Source: Pseudomonas sp. ANT_J12
Lineage (GTDB): Bacteria; Pseudomonadota; Gammaproteobacteria; Pseudomonadales; Pseudomonadaceae
Assembly: GCF_008370045.1 (NCBI RefSeq)
Contig: NZ_VOBN01000034.1
Coordinates: 1 to 47,926, forward strand
DNA length: 47,926 bases
Reading direction: 5' to 3'
The translations under genes and the position numbers were made by a program. A model generated the notes under the pieces. It ran no database searches and had not been told where the DNA came from. It saw only the letters and a program-made list of their open reading frames with translations. How positions within the stretch are numbered: the first letter of the stretch is position 1; every line of letters begins with the position of its first letter. Of the stretch, positions 24,472 through 32,927 are shown piece by piece.

Positions 24472-24905
24472 CACGCAGGCTCCTGGCATGTCGGGCACAG
24501 GTGTTTCTCGCCGGCGGTGGTCCAACCCAACTCGGCAATCCGCGCGGTGGCGGCAGGCTTTTCGGCCTTGTTGCCCAGCTTGGCGTCGACCGCGAACTCG
24601 AAGCTCAGTTCTTTGGCGCAGCTGTCGCAGTTGACCTTCCAGGTATGGATCGCCAGTTCACCGAACACCGGACCACTGGCCACCGCGACCCATTGGCCGG
24701 GCGGGTTGATCAGGTGGCGAACGGTTTCGACGGTCAGGCGCATGGACAAGTCCTTGGCACCTTTGAGGGTGACCACCAGCACGTCATTATTGCGAATCGA
24801 GCCGCCATTGCCGGTGACTTGATAACGCCCCGGCACCAGGGCGCGGCATTCGGTCAGGGTGTGCTGCGGGTTCATCAGGGTGTAGCGGAAATCGTGTTCG
24901 ACCAT
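24471..24905 (-). CDS. Conserved hypothetical protein with Cys-pair zinc site
   Basis: A 144-residue protein I do not recognise. Its C-terminal half carries two cysteine pairs (CDSC and CPTC) about 45 residues apart, able to bind zinc. The N-terminal half looks like a small beta-barrel (GRYQVTGNGG, DVLVVTLKGAKD, PPGQWVAVASGPVFG). No signal peptide or membrane segment. Start at 24905 follows GGAGGA closely; the longer frame upstream is not coding-like. Coupled to the META-domain gene, which suggests a shared function not yet defined. Confidence 0.75.
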   Translation of the reverse strand: MVEHDFRYTLMNPQHTLTECRALVPGRYQVTGNGGSIRNNDVLVVTLKGAKDLSMRLTVETVRHLINPPGQWVAVASGPVFGELAIHTWKVNCDSCAKELSFEFAVDAKLGNKAEKPAATARIAELGWTTAGEKHLCPTCQEPA

Positions 24906-25039
24906 GGGTCCTCCAAATATGCGCGGTATGCTAGCACGGGCATCAGCGCAGCATGGCGCGGGCATGTGACCTTCGATCAGGTTCAAATCCTCCCTGCACT
25001 CATGGCACACTGCCGCTTTTACACCCCTAAGGAATGGAA

Positions 25040-25483
25040 ATGGCCTGGATCGAATGTTTTGAATGCAAAAAGAGCATCAGCTCTACGGCACACACCTGCA
25101 TTCATTGCGGCGCACCTTTGGCGGCGGAGCCAGCGACGACCTCCAGGGCTACACCGATCTCCTTCGGTCAGTTGCCGCGAGATGCGCACGTCCCCGAGGT
25201 CTCGTTTGCCCCTGCTGAACCGGCACCGAAGGTCGAGCCAACGCCCGAAATTCCACCCGCGCCTGTTTCGCGGCACCGTCGCCGGGGCGTTGTTGCAGCC
25301 AATACGCCGGCCGCCGCCACGTGGCCACGTCCGGTGGAAGGTTGGCTGAAAGTCATGGTGTTTTTGTTACCACCGTTTTTTGTCTGGTTTTTGCTGCGTC
25401 CCGGGCATTCCCTGCAACAGCGCTTGATCGGCTTCGGTTGGCTGGGGCTGATGATCCTGGCGTCTTCGATCACCAAGCCCTGA
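25040..25483 (+). CDS. Zinc-ribbon membrane protein
   Basis: A 147-residue protein. An N-terminal zinc ribbon (CFECKK with CIHCGAP, two CxxC pairs) is followed by a proline- and alanine-rich linker of about 60 residues and C-terminal hydrophobic helices (VMVFLLPPFFVWFLL, then IGFGWLGLMILASS). A cytoplasmic zinc finger tethered to the inner membrane is the likely topology. ATG at 25040 is chosen since AAGGA lies six bases upstream, while the ATG at 25034 is too close. Function unknown. Divergent from the preceding zinc-site gene. Confidence 0.8.
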   Translation: MAWIECFECKKSISSTAHTCIHCGAPLAAEPATTSRATPISFGQLPRDAHVPEVSFAPAEPAPKVEPTPEIPPAPVSRHRRRGVVAANTPAAATWPRPVEGWLKVMVFLLPPFFVWFLLRPGHSLQQRLIGFGWLGLMILASSITKP

Positions 25484-25489
25484 TCCCGA

Positions 25490-26479
25490 TCAGCCTTCGA
25501 CCTGATTCTGCGGCACGCCGGCGGCCCAGGCCGCGATGTTGTGCAAGGTGGTCGCGGCAATCGCGCCGAGGGCTTCGCGGGTCAGGAAGGCCTGGTGCGC
25601 GGTGATGATGACGTTCGGGAAGGTCAGCAGCCGCGCCAGCACATCGTCTTGCAGCGGCAAGTCCGAGCGGTCCTCGAAGAACAGCTGAGCCTCTTCTTCA
25701 TACACGTCCAGCCCCAGATAACCCAATTGCCCGTCCTTCAAGGCGTCGATCAGCGCCGGCGTGTCCACCAGGCCGCCGCGCCCGGTGTTGATCAGCATCG
25801 CCCCCGGTTGCATGTGCGCCAGTGACTTGCGGTTGATCAAGTATTTGCTCTGCTCATTGAGCGGGCAGTGCAGGCTGATGATCTGCGACTCGGCCAACAG
25901 CTGCGGCAAACTCAAGTAGCGCGCGCCGAGGGCTTTGACCTGGGGATTGGGGTAGGGATCGTAGGCGAGCAACTGGCAGCCAAAACCGTGCATGATCTTG
26001 GCGAAGGTCGCACCGATCTGCCCAGTGCCGACCACGCCGACGGTCTTGCCCACCAGGTCGAAACCGGTCAGCCCGTGCAGGCTGAAGTCGCCTTCGCGTG
26101 TTCGATTGTAGGCGCGGTGCAGGCGCCGGTTGAGCGCGAGGATCAACGCCACCGCGTGCTCGGCAATGGCGTGGGGCGAGTAGGACGGCACGCGCACGAT
26201 GGCCAGGTTCAGGCGTTTCGCCGCGACCAGGTCGACATGGTTGTAACCGGCCGAACGCAGGGCGATCAACCGGGTGCCGCCAGCGGCCAGGTGTTCGAGC
26301 ACCGGGGCGCTGAGGTCATCGTTGATAAAGGCGCACACCACGTCGTGCTGCTCGGCGAGCGCCACGGTGTCGAGGCTCAGGCGCGCCGCTTGAAACTGCA
26401 ACTCGATGCCGGCGGGCAAGTCTGCCGCGAGGAAGCTGTCGCGGTCGTAGGTCTGGCTGCTGAACAGAATCGTGCGCAT
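25490..26479 (-). CDS. ldhA: Fermentative D-lactate dehydrogenase (NADH)
   Basis: A 329-residue D-2-hydroxyacid dehydrogenase, the length of P. aeruginosa LdhA. It reduces pyruvate to D-lactate with NADH. The nucleotide-binding motif is GVVGTGQIG, the substrate arginine is in NTGRGGLVD and the catalytic histidine in ITAHQAF. Start at 26479 follows CAGGAG. It lies just downstream of gacS in the same direction, the order seen in P. aeruginosa (PA0928-PA0927). Confidence 0.93.
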   Translation of the reverse strand: MRTILFSSQTYDRDSFLAADLPAGIELQFQAARLSLDTVALAEQHDVVCAFINDDLSAPVLEHLAAGGTRLIALRSAGYNHVDLVAAKRLNLAIVRVPSYSPHAIAEHAVALILALNRRLHRAYNRTREGDFSLHGLTGFDLVGKTVGVVGTGQIGATFAKIMHGFGCQLLAYDPYPNPQVKALGARYLSLPQLLAESQIISLHCPLNEQSKYLINRKSLAHMQPGAMLINTGRGGLVDTPALIDALKDGQLGYLGLDVYEEEAQLFFEDRSDLPLQDDVLARLLTFPNVIITAHQAFLTREALGAIAATTLHNIAAWAAGVPQNQVEG

Positions 26480-26542
26480 CGTGCTCTCCTGGGTCATGTC
26501 GCTGACCTTAACCCGTTCTCCGTCCGTGTCCTTTGCGCTGGA

Positions 26543-29293
26543 TCAGGCGCTGATGCGCGCCTGCGTCGCCAGGCGATTGATCGAGCGTTCCAGTTCTTCG
26601 AGTGCCGCCGTCGCTTTCGGGTCTTGCTGTTTGAGCAGGGTTTCACTGCGTTGGCAGGCGGCGCGCAGTTGCGGCACGCCGCAGTAACGCGTGGCCCCGT
26701 GCAGGCGATGGACCCGTTCGATCAAGGCATTCTGGTCGTTGGCTTCGCGGGCGACGCGAATCGCCTCGCGATCGGCTTCCAGCGAGGCCAGCAGCATCGC
26801 CAGCATGTCCGCCGCCAGATCGGCTTTGCCGGCGGCCAGGCGCAGGCCTTCTTCGTGATCGAGCACCAGCAATTCACCGCCGCCATGGCTGTCGCTGGAA
26901 CGTTCCGGCACCAGATTGCGCAGGGCCAGGCCGGTCCACTTCAGCACCACTTGGGCCAGTTGCCGTTCGCTGATCGGTTTGGTCAGGTAATCGTCCATGC
27001 CGCTTTGCAGCAAGGCGCGTTTTTCGTTAGCCATGGCGTGGGCGGTGAGGGCCACGATCGGCAGCGGCGTGCAATGCCGCTCGCTTTCCCACTGACGAAT
27101 CGCTTCGGTGCTCTGGCGTCCGTCCATGCCGGGCATCTGCACGTCCATCAACACCAGGTCGAAGGTTTCGTTTTGCACCGCTTTGACCGCGGCGTAACCG
27201 CTTTCCACGGCGAGCACCTTGGCGCCCATGTCTTCGAGCAGGGTTTGTACCAGCAGCAGGTTGGCCGGGTTGTCGTCCACGCAAAGGACTTTCGGCGCAC
27301 GGCTCGACACCGGTTCGCCGGGCTCGCTGCGTTGTTGGCGCGGGTTGACCAGATCCGACAGGGCCCGGCGCAACTTGCGCGTGCACGCCGGTTTTGACTG
27401 GAGCTGACTGTGGGGATTGGGCACCGAGAGGTGGAACAGGGTCTGCTCGGTGGTCGGGCACAACACCAGGACCTTGCAGCCCAGGTGTTCAAGGTCCCAG
27501 ATGTGTTGGTTAAGACGCTCTGGCGGCATGTCATTACTGGTGATGCCGAGCACCGCCAGCTCAATCGCCTGCTCGGTCTGATGGGCGCCGGTGACGCCAT
27601 TGGTCAAACTTTCCAGGGTATTGAACGGCGTGACTTCGAGGCCGCAGTCTTCCAGTTGATGTTGCAACGCCTGACGGGCCAGTTCGTGGTTTTCCAGCAC
27701 TGCCACCCGACGCCCGAGCAACGGCGGGCCGGGCAGGTCCTCGGCGTCGTCGCGGGTTTTTGGCAGGCTCAGGCTGATCCAGAATTCCGAGCCTTCCCCC
27801 GGCGTACTGTCGACGCCAATCTCGCCGCCCATCTGCTCGATCAGGCGCTTTGAAATCACCAGCCCCAGACCGGTGCCGCCGGGCTGGCGCGACAGCGAGT
27901 TATCCGCCTGGCTGAACGCCTGGAACAGGGCGCGCACGTCCTGGTTCGACAGGCCGATGCCGGTGTCCTGAATGCTGATGCGCAGTTGCACGCTGTCTTC
28001 GTGTTCTTCCTCAAGCATGGCCCGGGCGACGATGGTGCCTTCGCGGGTGAACTTGATCGCGTTGCTGACCAGGTTGGTCAGGATCTGTTTCAGGCGCAGC
28101 GGATCGCCGACCAGCGACAACGGCGTGTCGCGGTACACCAGGCTCACCAGTTCCAGCTGTTTGGCGTGGGCGGCGGGGGCGAGGATGGTCAGGGTGTCTT
28201 GCAGCAGGTCGCGCAGGTTGAACGGAATGTTGTCCAGCACCAGTTTGCCGGCCTCGATTTTCGAGAAGTCGAGGATCTCGTTGATGATCCCCAGCAGGCT
28301 GTCGGCGGATTTTTCGATGGTGCCCAGGTAGTCGAGCTGGCGCGGGGTCAGTTCGCTTTTTTGCAGCAGGTGGGTGAAGCCGAGAATGCCGTTGAGCGGC
28401 GTGCGGATTTCATGGCTCATGTTGGCCAGGAATTCGGATTTGATCCGGCTCGCTTCCAGGGCTTCCTTGCGCGCCAGGTCCAGCTCGATGTTCTGGATCT
28501 CGATGGTTTCCAGGTTCTGGCGCACGTCTTCGGTGGCTTGGTCGACGCTGTGCTGCAATTCTTCCTGGGCGTTTTGCAGGGTGCCGGCCATGCGGTTGAT
28601 GCCCGACGCCAGTTCATCCAGTTCCTGGCTGCCAAGCGGTGGCAAGCGGGTTTCCAGATGACCGTCCTTGAGTTGCGCCACCGCCAGTTTGATCTGGCTG
28701 ATCGGCCGGTTGATCGTGCGGCCCATGCGCAACGCCAGCAGCGCCGCGCCGGCCAGACCGGCACCAATCAGCAGCAGGCTGGCGAACAGGCTGCGGTAAC
28801 CGCGCAGCAGCATGCCGTTGTGGGACAGTTCGAGTTCGACCCAGCCGAGCAGGCGGTCGGCTTCGTCGGGGATCAGGTCGCCGGCCAGGTTGCGGTGCTT
28901 GCCGAATACCGGCAGCAAGTAGCGGGTCGCGTCATTGCCGCTGCGGCGCAGCATCTGCGAGCTGTTGCCAATCGGGGCCGCGTTGAGCATGGTCGGGCCG
29001 GCGTGGGCCAGCGGTGTGCGGTCGGGGGCGAGGAAGGTCACGGCGCGCACGTCGGTCTGTTCCAGGGATTGGGTGGCGATCCGTTCCAGCAGGTCGGTGT
29101 TCTTGTGACCCATGGCCGGGGCGACCAGCGGTGCAAGTTGTTCGGCGATCATCTCGCCGCGCTGCATGAGTTGGGCTTGCAGGTCCGCTTGCTGCATCCA
29201 GGTGAAATAGCCGCCCAGCACCAACGCCATCAGGCTGGTGGGCAGCAAGGTCAGCAACAGCACGCGGCCTTTAATTCCCAGTTTCTTAAGCAC
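26543..29293 (-). CDS. gacS: Hybrid sensor histidine kinase GacS
   Basis: A 916-residue tripartite kinase at the head of the Gac/Rsm cascade, which activates GacA and hence the RsmY/Z small RNAs. Membrane segments at about 10-30 and 168-190 enclose the periplasmic sensor; HAMP follows. Phospho-acceptor His294 (NMSHEIRTP), N box (NLVSNAIKF), GTGLGL, a degenerate receiver-like region at about 527-650, receiver Asp717 (LVLMDVQMPG) and a C-terminal HPt histidine at 862 (VHRLHGATR). The GTG at 29291-29293 is chosen because AGGAG precedes it and the family N-terminus MLKKLGIKGR follows. Intact, with no frameshift of the kind often selected in gac mutants. Confidence 0.97.
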   Translation of the reverse strand: MLKKLGIKGRVLLLTLLPTSLMALVLGGYFTWMQQADLQAQLMQRGEMIAEQLAPLVAPAMGHKNTDLLERIATQSLEQTDVRAVTFLAPDRTPLAHAGPTMLNAAPIGNSSQMLRRSGNDATRYLLPVFGKHRNLAGDLIPDEADRLLGWVELELSHNGMLLRGYRSLFASLLLIGAGLAGAALLALRMGRTINRPISQIKLAVAQLKDGHLETRLPPLGSQELDELASGINRMAGTLQNAQEELQHSVDQATEDVRQNLETIEIQNIELDLARKEALEASRIKSEFLANMSHEIRTPLNGILGFTHLLQKSELTPRQLDYLGTIEKSADSLLGIINEILDFSKIEAGKLVLDNIPFNLRDLLQDTLTILAPAAHAKQLELVSLVYRDTPLSLVGDPLRLKQILTNLVSNAIKFTREGTIVARAMLEEEHEDSVQLRISIQDTGIGLSNQDVRALFQAFSQADNSLSRQPGGTGLGLVISKRLIEQMGGEIGVDSTPGEGSEFWISLSLPKTRDDAEDLPGPPLLGRRVAVLENHELARQALQHQLEDCGLEVTPFNTLESLTNGVTGAHQTEQAIELAVLGITSNDMPPERLNQHIWDLEHLGCKVLVLCPTTEQTLFHLSVPNPHSQLQSKPACTRKLRRALSDLVNPRQQRSEPGEPVSSRAPKVLCVDDNPANLLLVQTLLEDMGAKVLAVESGYAAVKAVQNETFDLVLMDVQMPGMDGRQSTEAIRQWESERHCTPLPIVALTAHAMANEKRALLQSGMDDYLTKPISERQLAQVVLKWTGLALRNLVPERSSDSHGGGELLVLDHEEGLRLAAGKADLAADMLAMLLASLEADREAIRVAREANDQNALIERVHRLHGATRYCGVPQLRAACQRSETLLKQQDPKATAALEELERSINRLATQARISA

Positions 29294-29508
29294 GCATTTC
29301 TCCTGCATCCCGCTATTTATTGGACCCGCGCGTGCATCCGGCACGCACCACCTGCGCAGTGTAGCGATTTGCTGGCGGGCAATCTTCGTAAAATTGATGT
29401 CGTCATCCGTCGGCTGGAGCGGCGCTTTTGCCGCCTGGGCAAACCTTGGGTTGCCCCTGGCGAGGCAATCTTGAATAATCGCCAACTGAGAATTATTTGC
29501 AGATAGTC

Positions 29509-30231
29509 ATGACTCCCATCACTGCTGGCCATCCTCGTATCCTGTCTATAGAAGACGACCTCGTGCTCGGCGCTTATGTCCACGAACACCTGGGGCGTTG
29601 CGGTTTTCAGGTGACCTGGTGCCAGAACGGCCAGGAAGGCCTGGCCATCGCCCGGGGGCAACCGTTCGATGTGGTGCTGATGGACATTCTGCTGCCGGGG
29701 CTGGACGGGTTGAACGTGCTGACCCAATTGCGCCAGAGCCACTCCACCCCGGTGGTGCTGATGTCGGCACTGGGCGCCGAGTCTGATCGCATCAGTGGTT
29801 TTCGCCTGGGCGCCGACGACTACCTGCCCAAACCCTTCAGCATGGCCGAGTTGCGGGTGCGCATCGAAGCCATCCTGCGCCGGGTGGCACTCGACCGTCG
29901 GCCTGAGCCCTTCGCGGTGGTCAATCCGGTTCATAGCCTGTTGTTTGACGAGGACCAGTGCGAAGTCTTCTATCGTGAACACGCCGCCGGCCTGACCCGT
30001 AGCGAATATCGGCTGCTGGAAATCCTCAATCGCAACAATGACGAAGTGCTGAGCAAGGCCTTCCTGTATCAGCAAGTGCTGCAACGGGGCTACGCGGCCC
30101 ACGACCGCAGCCTCGACATGCACATCAGCCAGATCCGGCGCAAGCTCAAGGCCATCGGCTATACCGAGCGGGAAGTGCGCACGGTCTGGGGCAAGGGTTA
30201 CGTGCTGAGTGCCGTCGATGAAATGGTCTGA
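29509..30231 (+). CDS. OmpR-family response regulator, PirR-like
   Basis: A 240-residue regulator. The receiver has the acidic pair in IEDD, the phospho-acceptor in VVLMDILLPGLDG and the lysine in DDYLPKPF; a winged-helix domain ends with GKGYVLS. It lies divergent from gacS, where P. aeruginosa has PirR (PA0929), regulator of a ferric-siderophore receptor. The ATG at 29509 is preferred to an in-frame TTG at 29497, though neither has a strong ribosome site. It overlaps the kinase gene. Confidence 0.85.
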   Translation: MTPITAGHPRILSIEDDLVLGAYVHEHLGRCGFQVTWCQNGQEGLAIARGQPFDVVLMDILLPGLDGLNVLTQLRQSHSTPVVLMSALGAESDRISGFRLGADDYLPKPFSMAELRVRIEAILRRVALDRRPEPFAVVNPVHSLLFDEDQCEVFYREHAAGLTRSEYRLLEILNRNNDEVLSKAFLYQQVLQRGYAAHDRSLDMHISQIRRKLKAIGYTEREVRTVWGKGYVLSAVDEMV

Positions 30232-31741
30232 CCTGCCGGGCCGGCACTCGCTGTTCTGGAAACTGGCGTGTTTGTTGGTGGCGTTTTGTCTGTTGATGAT
30301 CTGGTTGAGCTGGTCTTGGGGTCGCTACATGGAGGAGCGCAACCAGTTCCTGTCCGATGACGCCCGCGGCGCGCTGACCCGCTACGCCGCCGAAGCCGAA
30401 CAGGCGTGGCAGCAGCGCCAGCGGGCGGGCATCGATGCATGGCTACAAGGCATGCAACAGCGTGAAGCGGGCTGGGTTGGCGTCGTGGGTGGTGATTTGC
30501 AGTCGCTGAGCAGCCATCCGCTGACGGACAAGGAAATCGAGCGGGTAACCTTCTTGCGCGGCCTGGACTGGCCCATCCACAAGAAAAACCTGCCGTGGCT
30601 GCGTTTGCCGTTTCCAGGCGACCCCCATGCTGGCAATTTGGTAATCGAACTGCCACCGCGTTTCATGCCCGGACAGTACCGGGTGTTCTGGCGGGTGATT
30701 ACCAACGGGGTCATTCCCGGATTGTTCACTTTGCTGCTGTGCGTCGGCTTGTATCGATTGTTGGTAGTGCCGTTGAACAGCCTGCGCGAGCAGGCCAACG
30801 CCTGGCGTGCCGACCAATTGAACGTGCGCCTGTCGAGCCACACCACCAATCGCTCGGATGAGCTGGGTGAACTGGGCCGCGCCTTCGACCACATGGCCGA
30901 GCGCCTGCAAAGCACCGTCGCCCTGCAACAACAACTGCTGCGCGACCTGTCCCACGAACTGCGCACCCCCCTGAGTCGTCTGCGAGTGGCCAGCGAAAGC
31001 GAGCAGGGCTTGGTGCAACTGCGCGAACGTATCGGCCGCGAAGTCGATGGCATGCAGCGCCTGGTGGACGACACCCTGCAACTGGCCTGGCTCGACACCG
31101 AACGCACACGGTTGCCCGACGAATCGATCCAGATCCAGGCGCTGTGGGACATGCTCACGGAAAACGCCTGCTATGAAAGTGGCTGGCCAGCGAGTCGGCT
31201 GCACTGCGCAGTGGATTCGTCCTGCTGGGTGCGCGGTCATCTGAATACCTTGGCCCAAGCCCTGGAAAACATCCTGCGCAACGCCATTCGGCATTCCCCC
31301 AACGGCGGCGTGGTCCGCCTCGGTGGACAGCGTGATGGCGACTTCTGGCATTTGTGGCTGGAGGATCAGGGTGGCGGGGTGGCCGACGACGATCTGGAGC
31401 GGATCTTCTCGCCCTTTATTCGCCTCGATGGTTCGCGGCCGGGGGATGGCGGGTTCGGGTTGGGGTTGAGCATTGCCAGGAATGCGGTGCAGCGTCAGGG
31501 GGGGACGCTTTGGGCGCAGAACACGGAGACCGGGTTGCGGTTGAATATGCGGTTATTGGCTGATAGCGGTGTCGCCAGCGAAGAGACGTTACTAGCCATC
31601 ACTGTCTCCCAAGCTGAAGAGAAAGTCTCACCACTGGTGAGACAATTGCTCTGGCCCACAAACTGTCTGAACAACACTCACCCTTTGGAAATGGACTTGC
31701 GCGCGAAGAGGTCTTCTCAGTCACCTTTCTCACTCGATTGA
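30218..31741 (+). CDS. Sensor histidine kinase, PirS-like, with odd C-terminal tail
   Basis: A 507-residue inner-membrane kinase with membrane segments at about 15-34 and 162-184, a short periplasmic domain, HAMP, His246 (LSHELRTP), N box (ENILRNAIRHS), a relaxed G box (EDQGGGVADDD) and GFGLGLSIA. The kinase fold ends near residue 451. A 56-residue tail follows that is not kinase-like; it contains one copy of a decayed repeat whose second copy lies beyond the stop. No siderophore receptor gene follows, unlike pirRS-pirA. The ATG at 30218 overlaps the regulator gene; a GTG at 30209 is possible. Confidence 0.85.
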   Translation: MKWSDLPGRHSLFWKLACLLVAFCLLMIWLSWSWGRYMEERNQFLSDDARGALTRYAAEAEQAWQQRQRAGIDAWLQGMQQREAGWVGVVGGDLQSLSSHPLTDKEIERVTFLRGLDWPIHKKNLPWLRLPFPGDPHAGNLVIELPPRFMPGQYRVFWRVITNGVIPGLFTLLLCVGLYRLLVVPLNSLREQANAWRADQLNVRLSSHTTNRSDELGELGRAFDHMAERLQSTVALQQQLLRDLSHELRTPLSRLRVASESEQGLVQLRERIGREVDGMQRLVDDTLQLAWLDTERTRLPDESIQIQALWDMLTENACYESGWPASRLHCAVDSSCWVRGHLNTLAQALENILRNAIRHSPNGGVVRLGGQRDGDFWHLWLEDQGGGVADDDLERIFSPFIRLDGSRPGDGGFGLGLSIARNAVQRQGGTLWAQNTETGLRLNMRLLADSGVASEETLLAITVSQAEEKVSPLVRQLLWPTNCLNNTHPLEMDLRAKRSSQSPFSLD

Positions 31742-31780
31742 AGAAAAAGTCGCACCACTGGCGCGACAATTTTCCTAGCC
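31615..31780. repeat. Degenerate 42-base direct repeat, 124 bases apart
   Basis: 31615-31656 and 31739-31780 agree at about 34 of 42 positions. In one frame the copies read EEKVSPLVRQL and EEKVAPLARQFS followed by a stop; several differences are synonymous or conservative, so both were probably once coding. Weaker similarity extends about 40 bases further left with a one-base offset change. Confidence 0.65.
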
Positions 31781-31859
31781 TTCATGGAACGTAAGCTCAA
31801 AGTCGCACCGTTCCAGCTCAATATTTACCGACCGACAAAAGTGTCAGCAGTGCTGACAC
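31625..31859. other. Three 19-base palindromes downstream of the PirS-like gene
   Basis: GTCTCACCACTGGTGAGAC (31625-31643, perfect), GTCGCACCACTGGCGCGAC (31749-31767, one mismatch) and GTGTCAGCAGTGCTGACAC (31841-31859, perfect) each have nine-base arms around one central base. They may be operators, hairpins in RNA, or remnants of a repeat. The stretch 31742-32024 holds no gene and looks AT-richer than its surroundings. Confidence 0.6.
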
Positions 31860-32024
31860 AAATATCTCATTTACCCTGATTGCAAAAGCAACCTGGGTGA
31901 AGCCGATGAGCTGTGCGTCAGCCTCTTATTCCCATAAGCCATAAGCACCACACTTTGCGTGATATGGCCTGCGAACGTTTGCCGGTATGATAGGCGCCCC
32001 CGCAGTCTGGATTGCGAATACGCC

Positions 32025-32927
32025 ATGACCTTGCAGTACCCAACCATCGCCGATTGCGTCGGCAACACTCCGCTGGTCCGTTTGCAGCGCCTGCCTGGCG
32101 CCACCAGCAATACCCTTTTGCTCAAGCTCGAAGGGAATAACCCGGCGGGTTCGGTCAAGGACCGTCCGGCGCTGTCGATGATCACCCGTGCCGAGTTGCG
32201 TGGGCAGATCCATGCCGGCGATACGCTGATCGAAGCGACCTCGGGTAACACCGGGATTGCGCTGGCCATGGCCGCCGCAATCAAGGGTTACAAGATGATC
32301 CTGATCATGCCGGACAACTCCAGCGCCGAACGCAAAGCCGCGATGACGGCCTATGGCGCCGAGCTGATCCTGGTGACCCAGGAAGAAGGCATGGAAGGCG
32401 CTCGCGATCTCGCCCAACGGATGGAAGCCGAAGGCCGTGGCAAGGTGCTGGACCAGTTCGCCAATGGGGATAACCCCGAGGCGCACTACACCACCACCGG
32501 CCCGGAAATCTGGCGCCAGACCGAGGGCACCATCACGCATTTCGTCAGCTCGATGGGCACCACCGGAACGATCATGGGTGTGTCACGCTACTTGAAAGAG
32601 CAGAGTGACAACGTGCAGATCATCGGCCTGCAACCGATGGAAGGCTCGGCGATCCCGGGTATCCGTCGCTGGCCGCAGGAATACCTGCCGAAGATTTACC
32701 AGGCCGACCGCGTTGACCGCATCGTCGACATGGCCCAAAGCGAAGCCGAAGACGTGACCCGTCGTCTGGCCCGCGAAGAAGGCATTTTCTGTGGCGTGTC
32801 CTCGGGTGGTGCGGTGGCAGCGATGCTGCGCCTGTCCCAGGAAGTTGAAAACGCGGTGATCGTCGCGATCATCTGCGACCGTGGCGACCGTTACTTGTCG
32901 ACCGGCATTTTCGACGCGGCCAACTGA
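32025..32927 (+). CDS. cysM: Cysteine synthase B (O-acetylserine sulfhydrylase B)
   Basis: A 300-residue PLP enzyme making cysteine from O-acetylserine and sulfide or thiosulfate. The PLP lysine is residue 45 (GSVKDRPA); the substrate loop TSGNTGIA and the phosphate-binding GTTGTIMG segment are present. The CysM-type tail FDAAN is short, without a regulatory domain. The ATG at 32025 fits the family N-terminus; the open frame starts earlier. Its stop overlaps the rlmD start (TGATG). Confidence 0.95.
   Translation: MTLQYPTIADCVGNTPLVRLQRLPGATSNTLLLKLEGNNPAGSVKDRPALSMITRAELRGQIHAGDTLIEATSGNTGIALAMAAAIKGYKMILIMPDNSSAERKAAMTAYGAELILVTQEEGMEGARDLAQRMEAEGRGKVLDQFANGDNPEAHYTTTGPEIWRQTEGTITHFVSSMGTTGTIMGVSRYLKEQSDNVQIIGLQPMEGSAIPGIRRWPQEYLPKIYQADRVDRIVDMAQSEAEDVTRRLAREEGIFCGVSSGGAVAAMLRLSQEVENAVIVAIICDRGDRYLSTGIFDAAN

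Noticed and set aside
27986..29506. A 506-residue plus-strand frame opposite gacS
   Set aside because: Antisense shadow; composition is Gln/Val/Gly-rich with no domain, and gacS is complete on the other strand.
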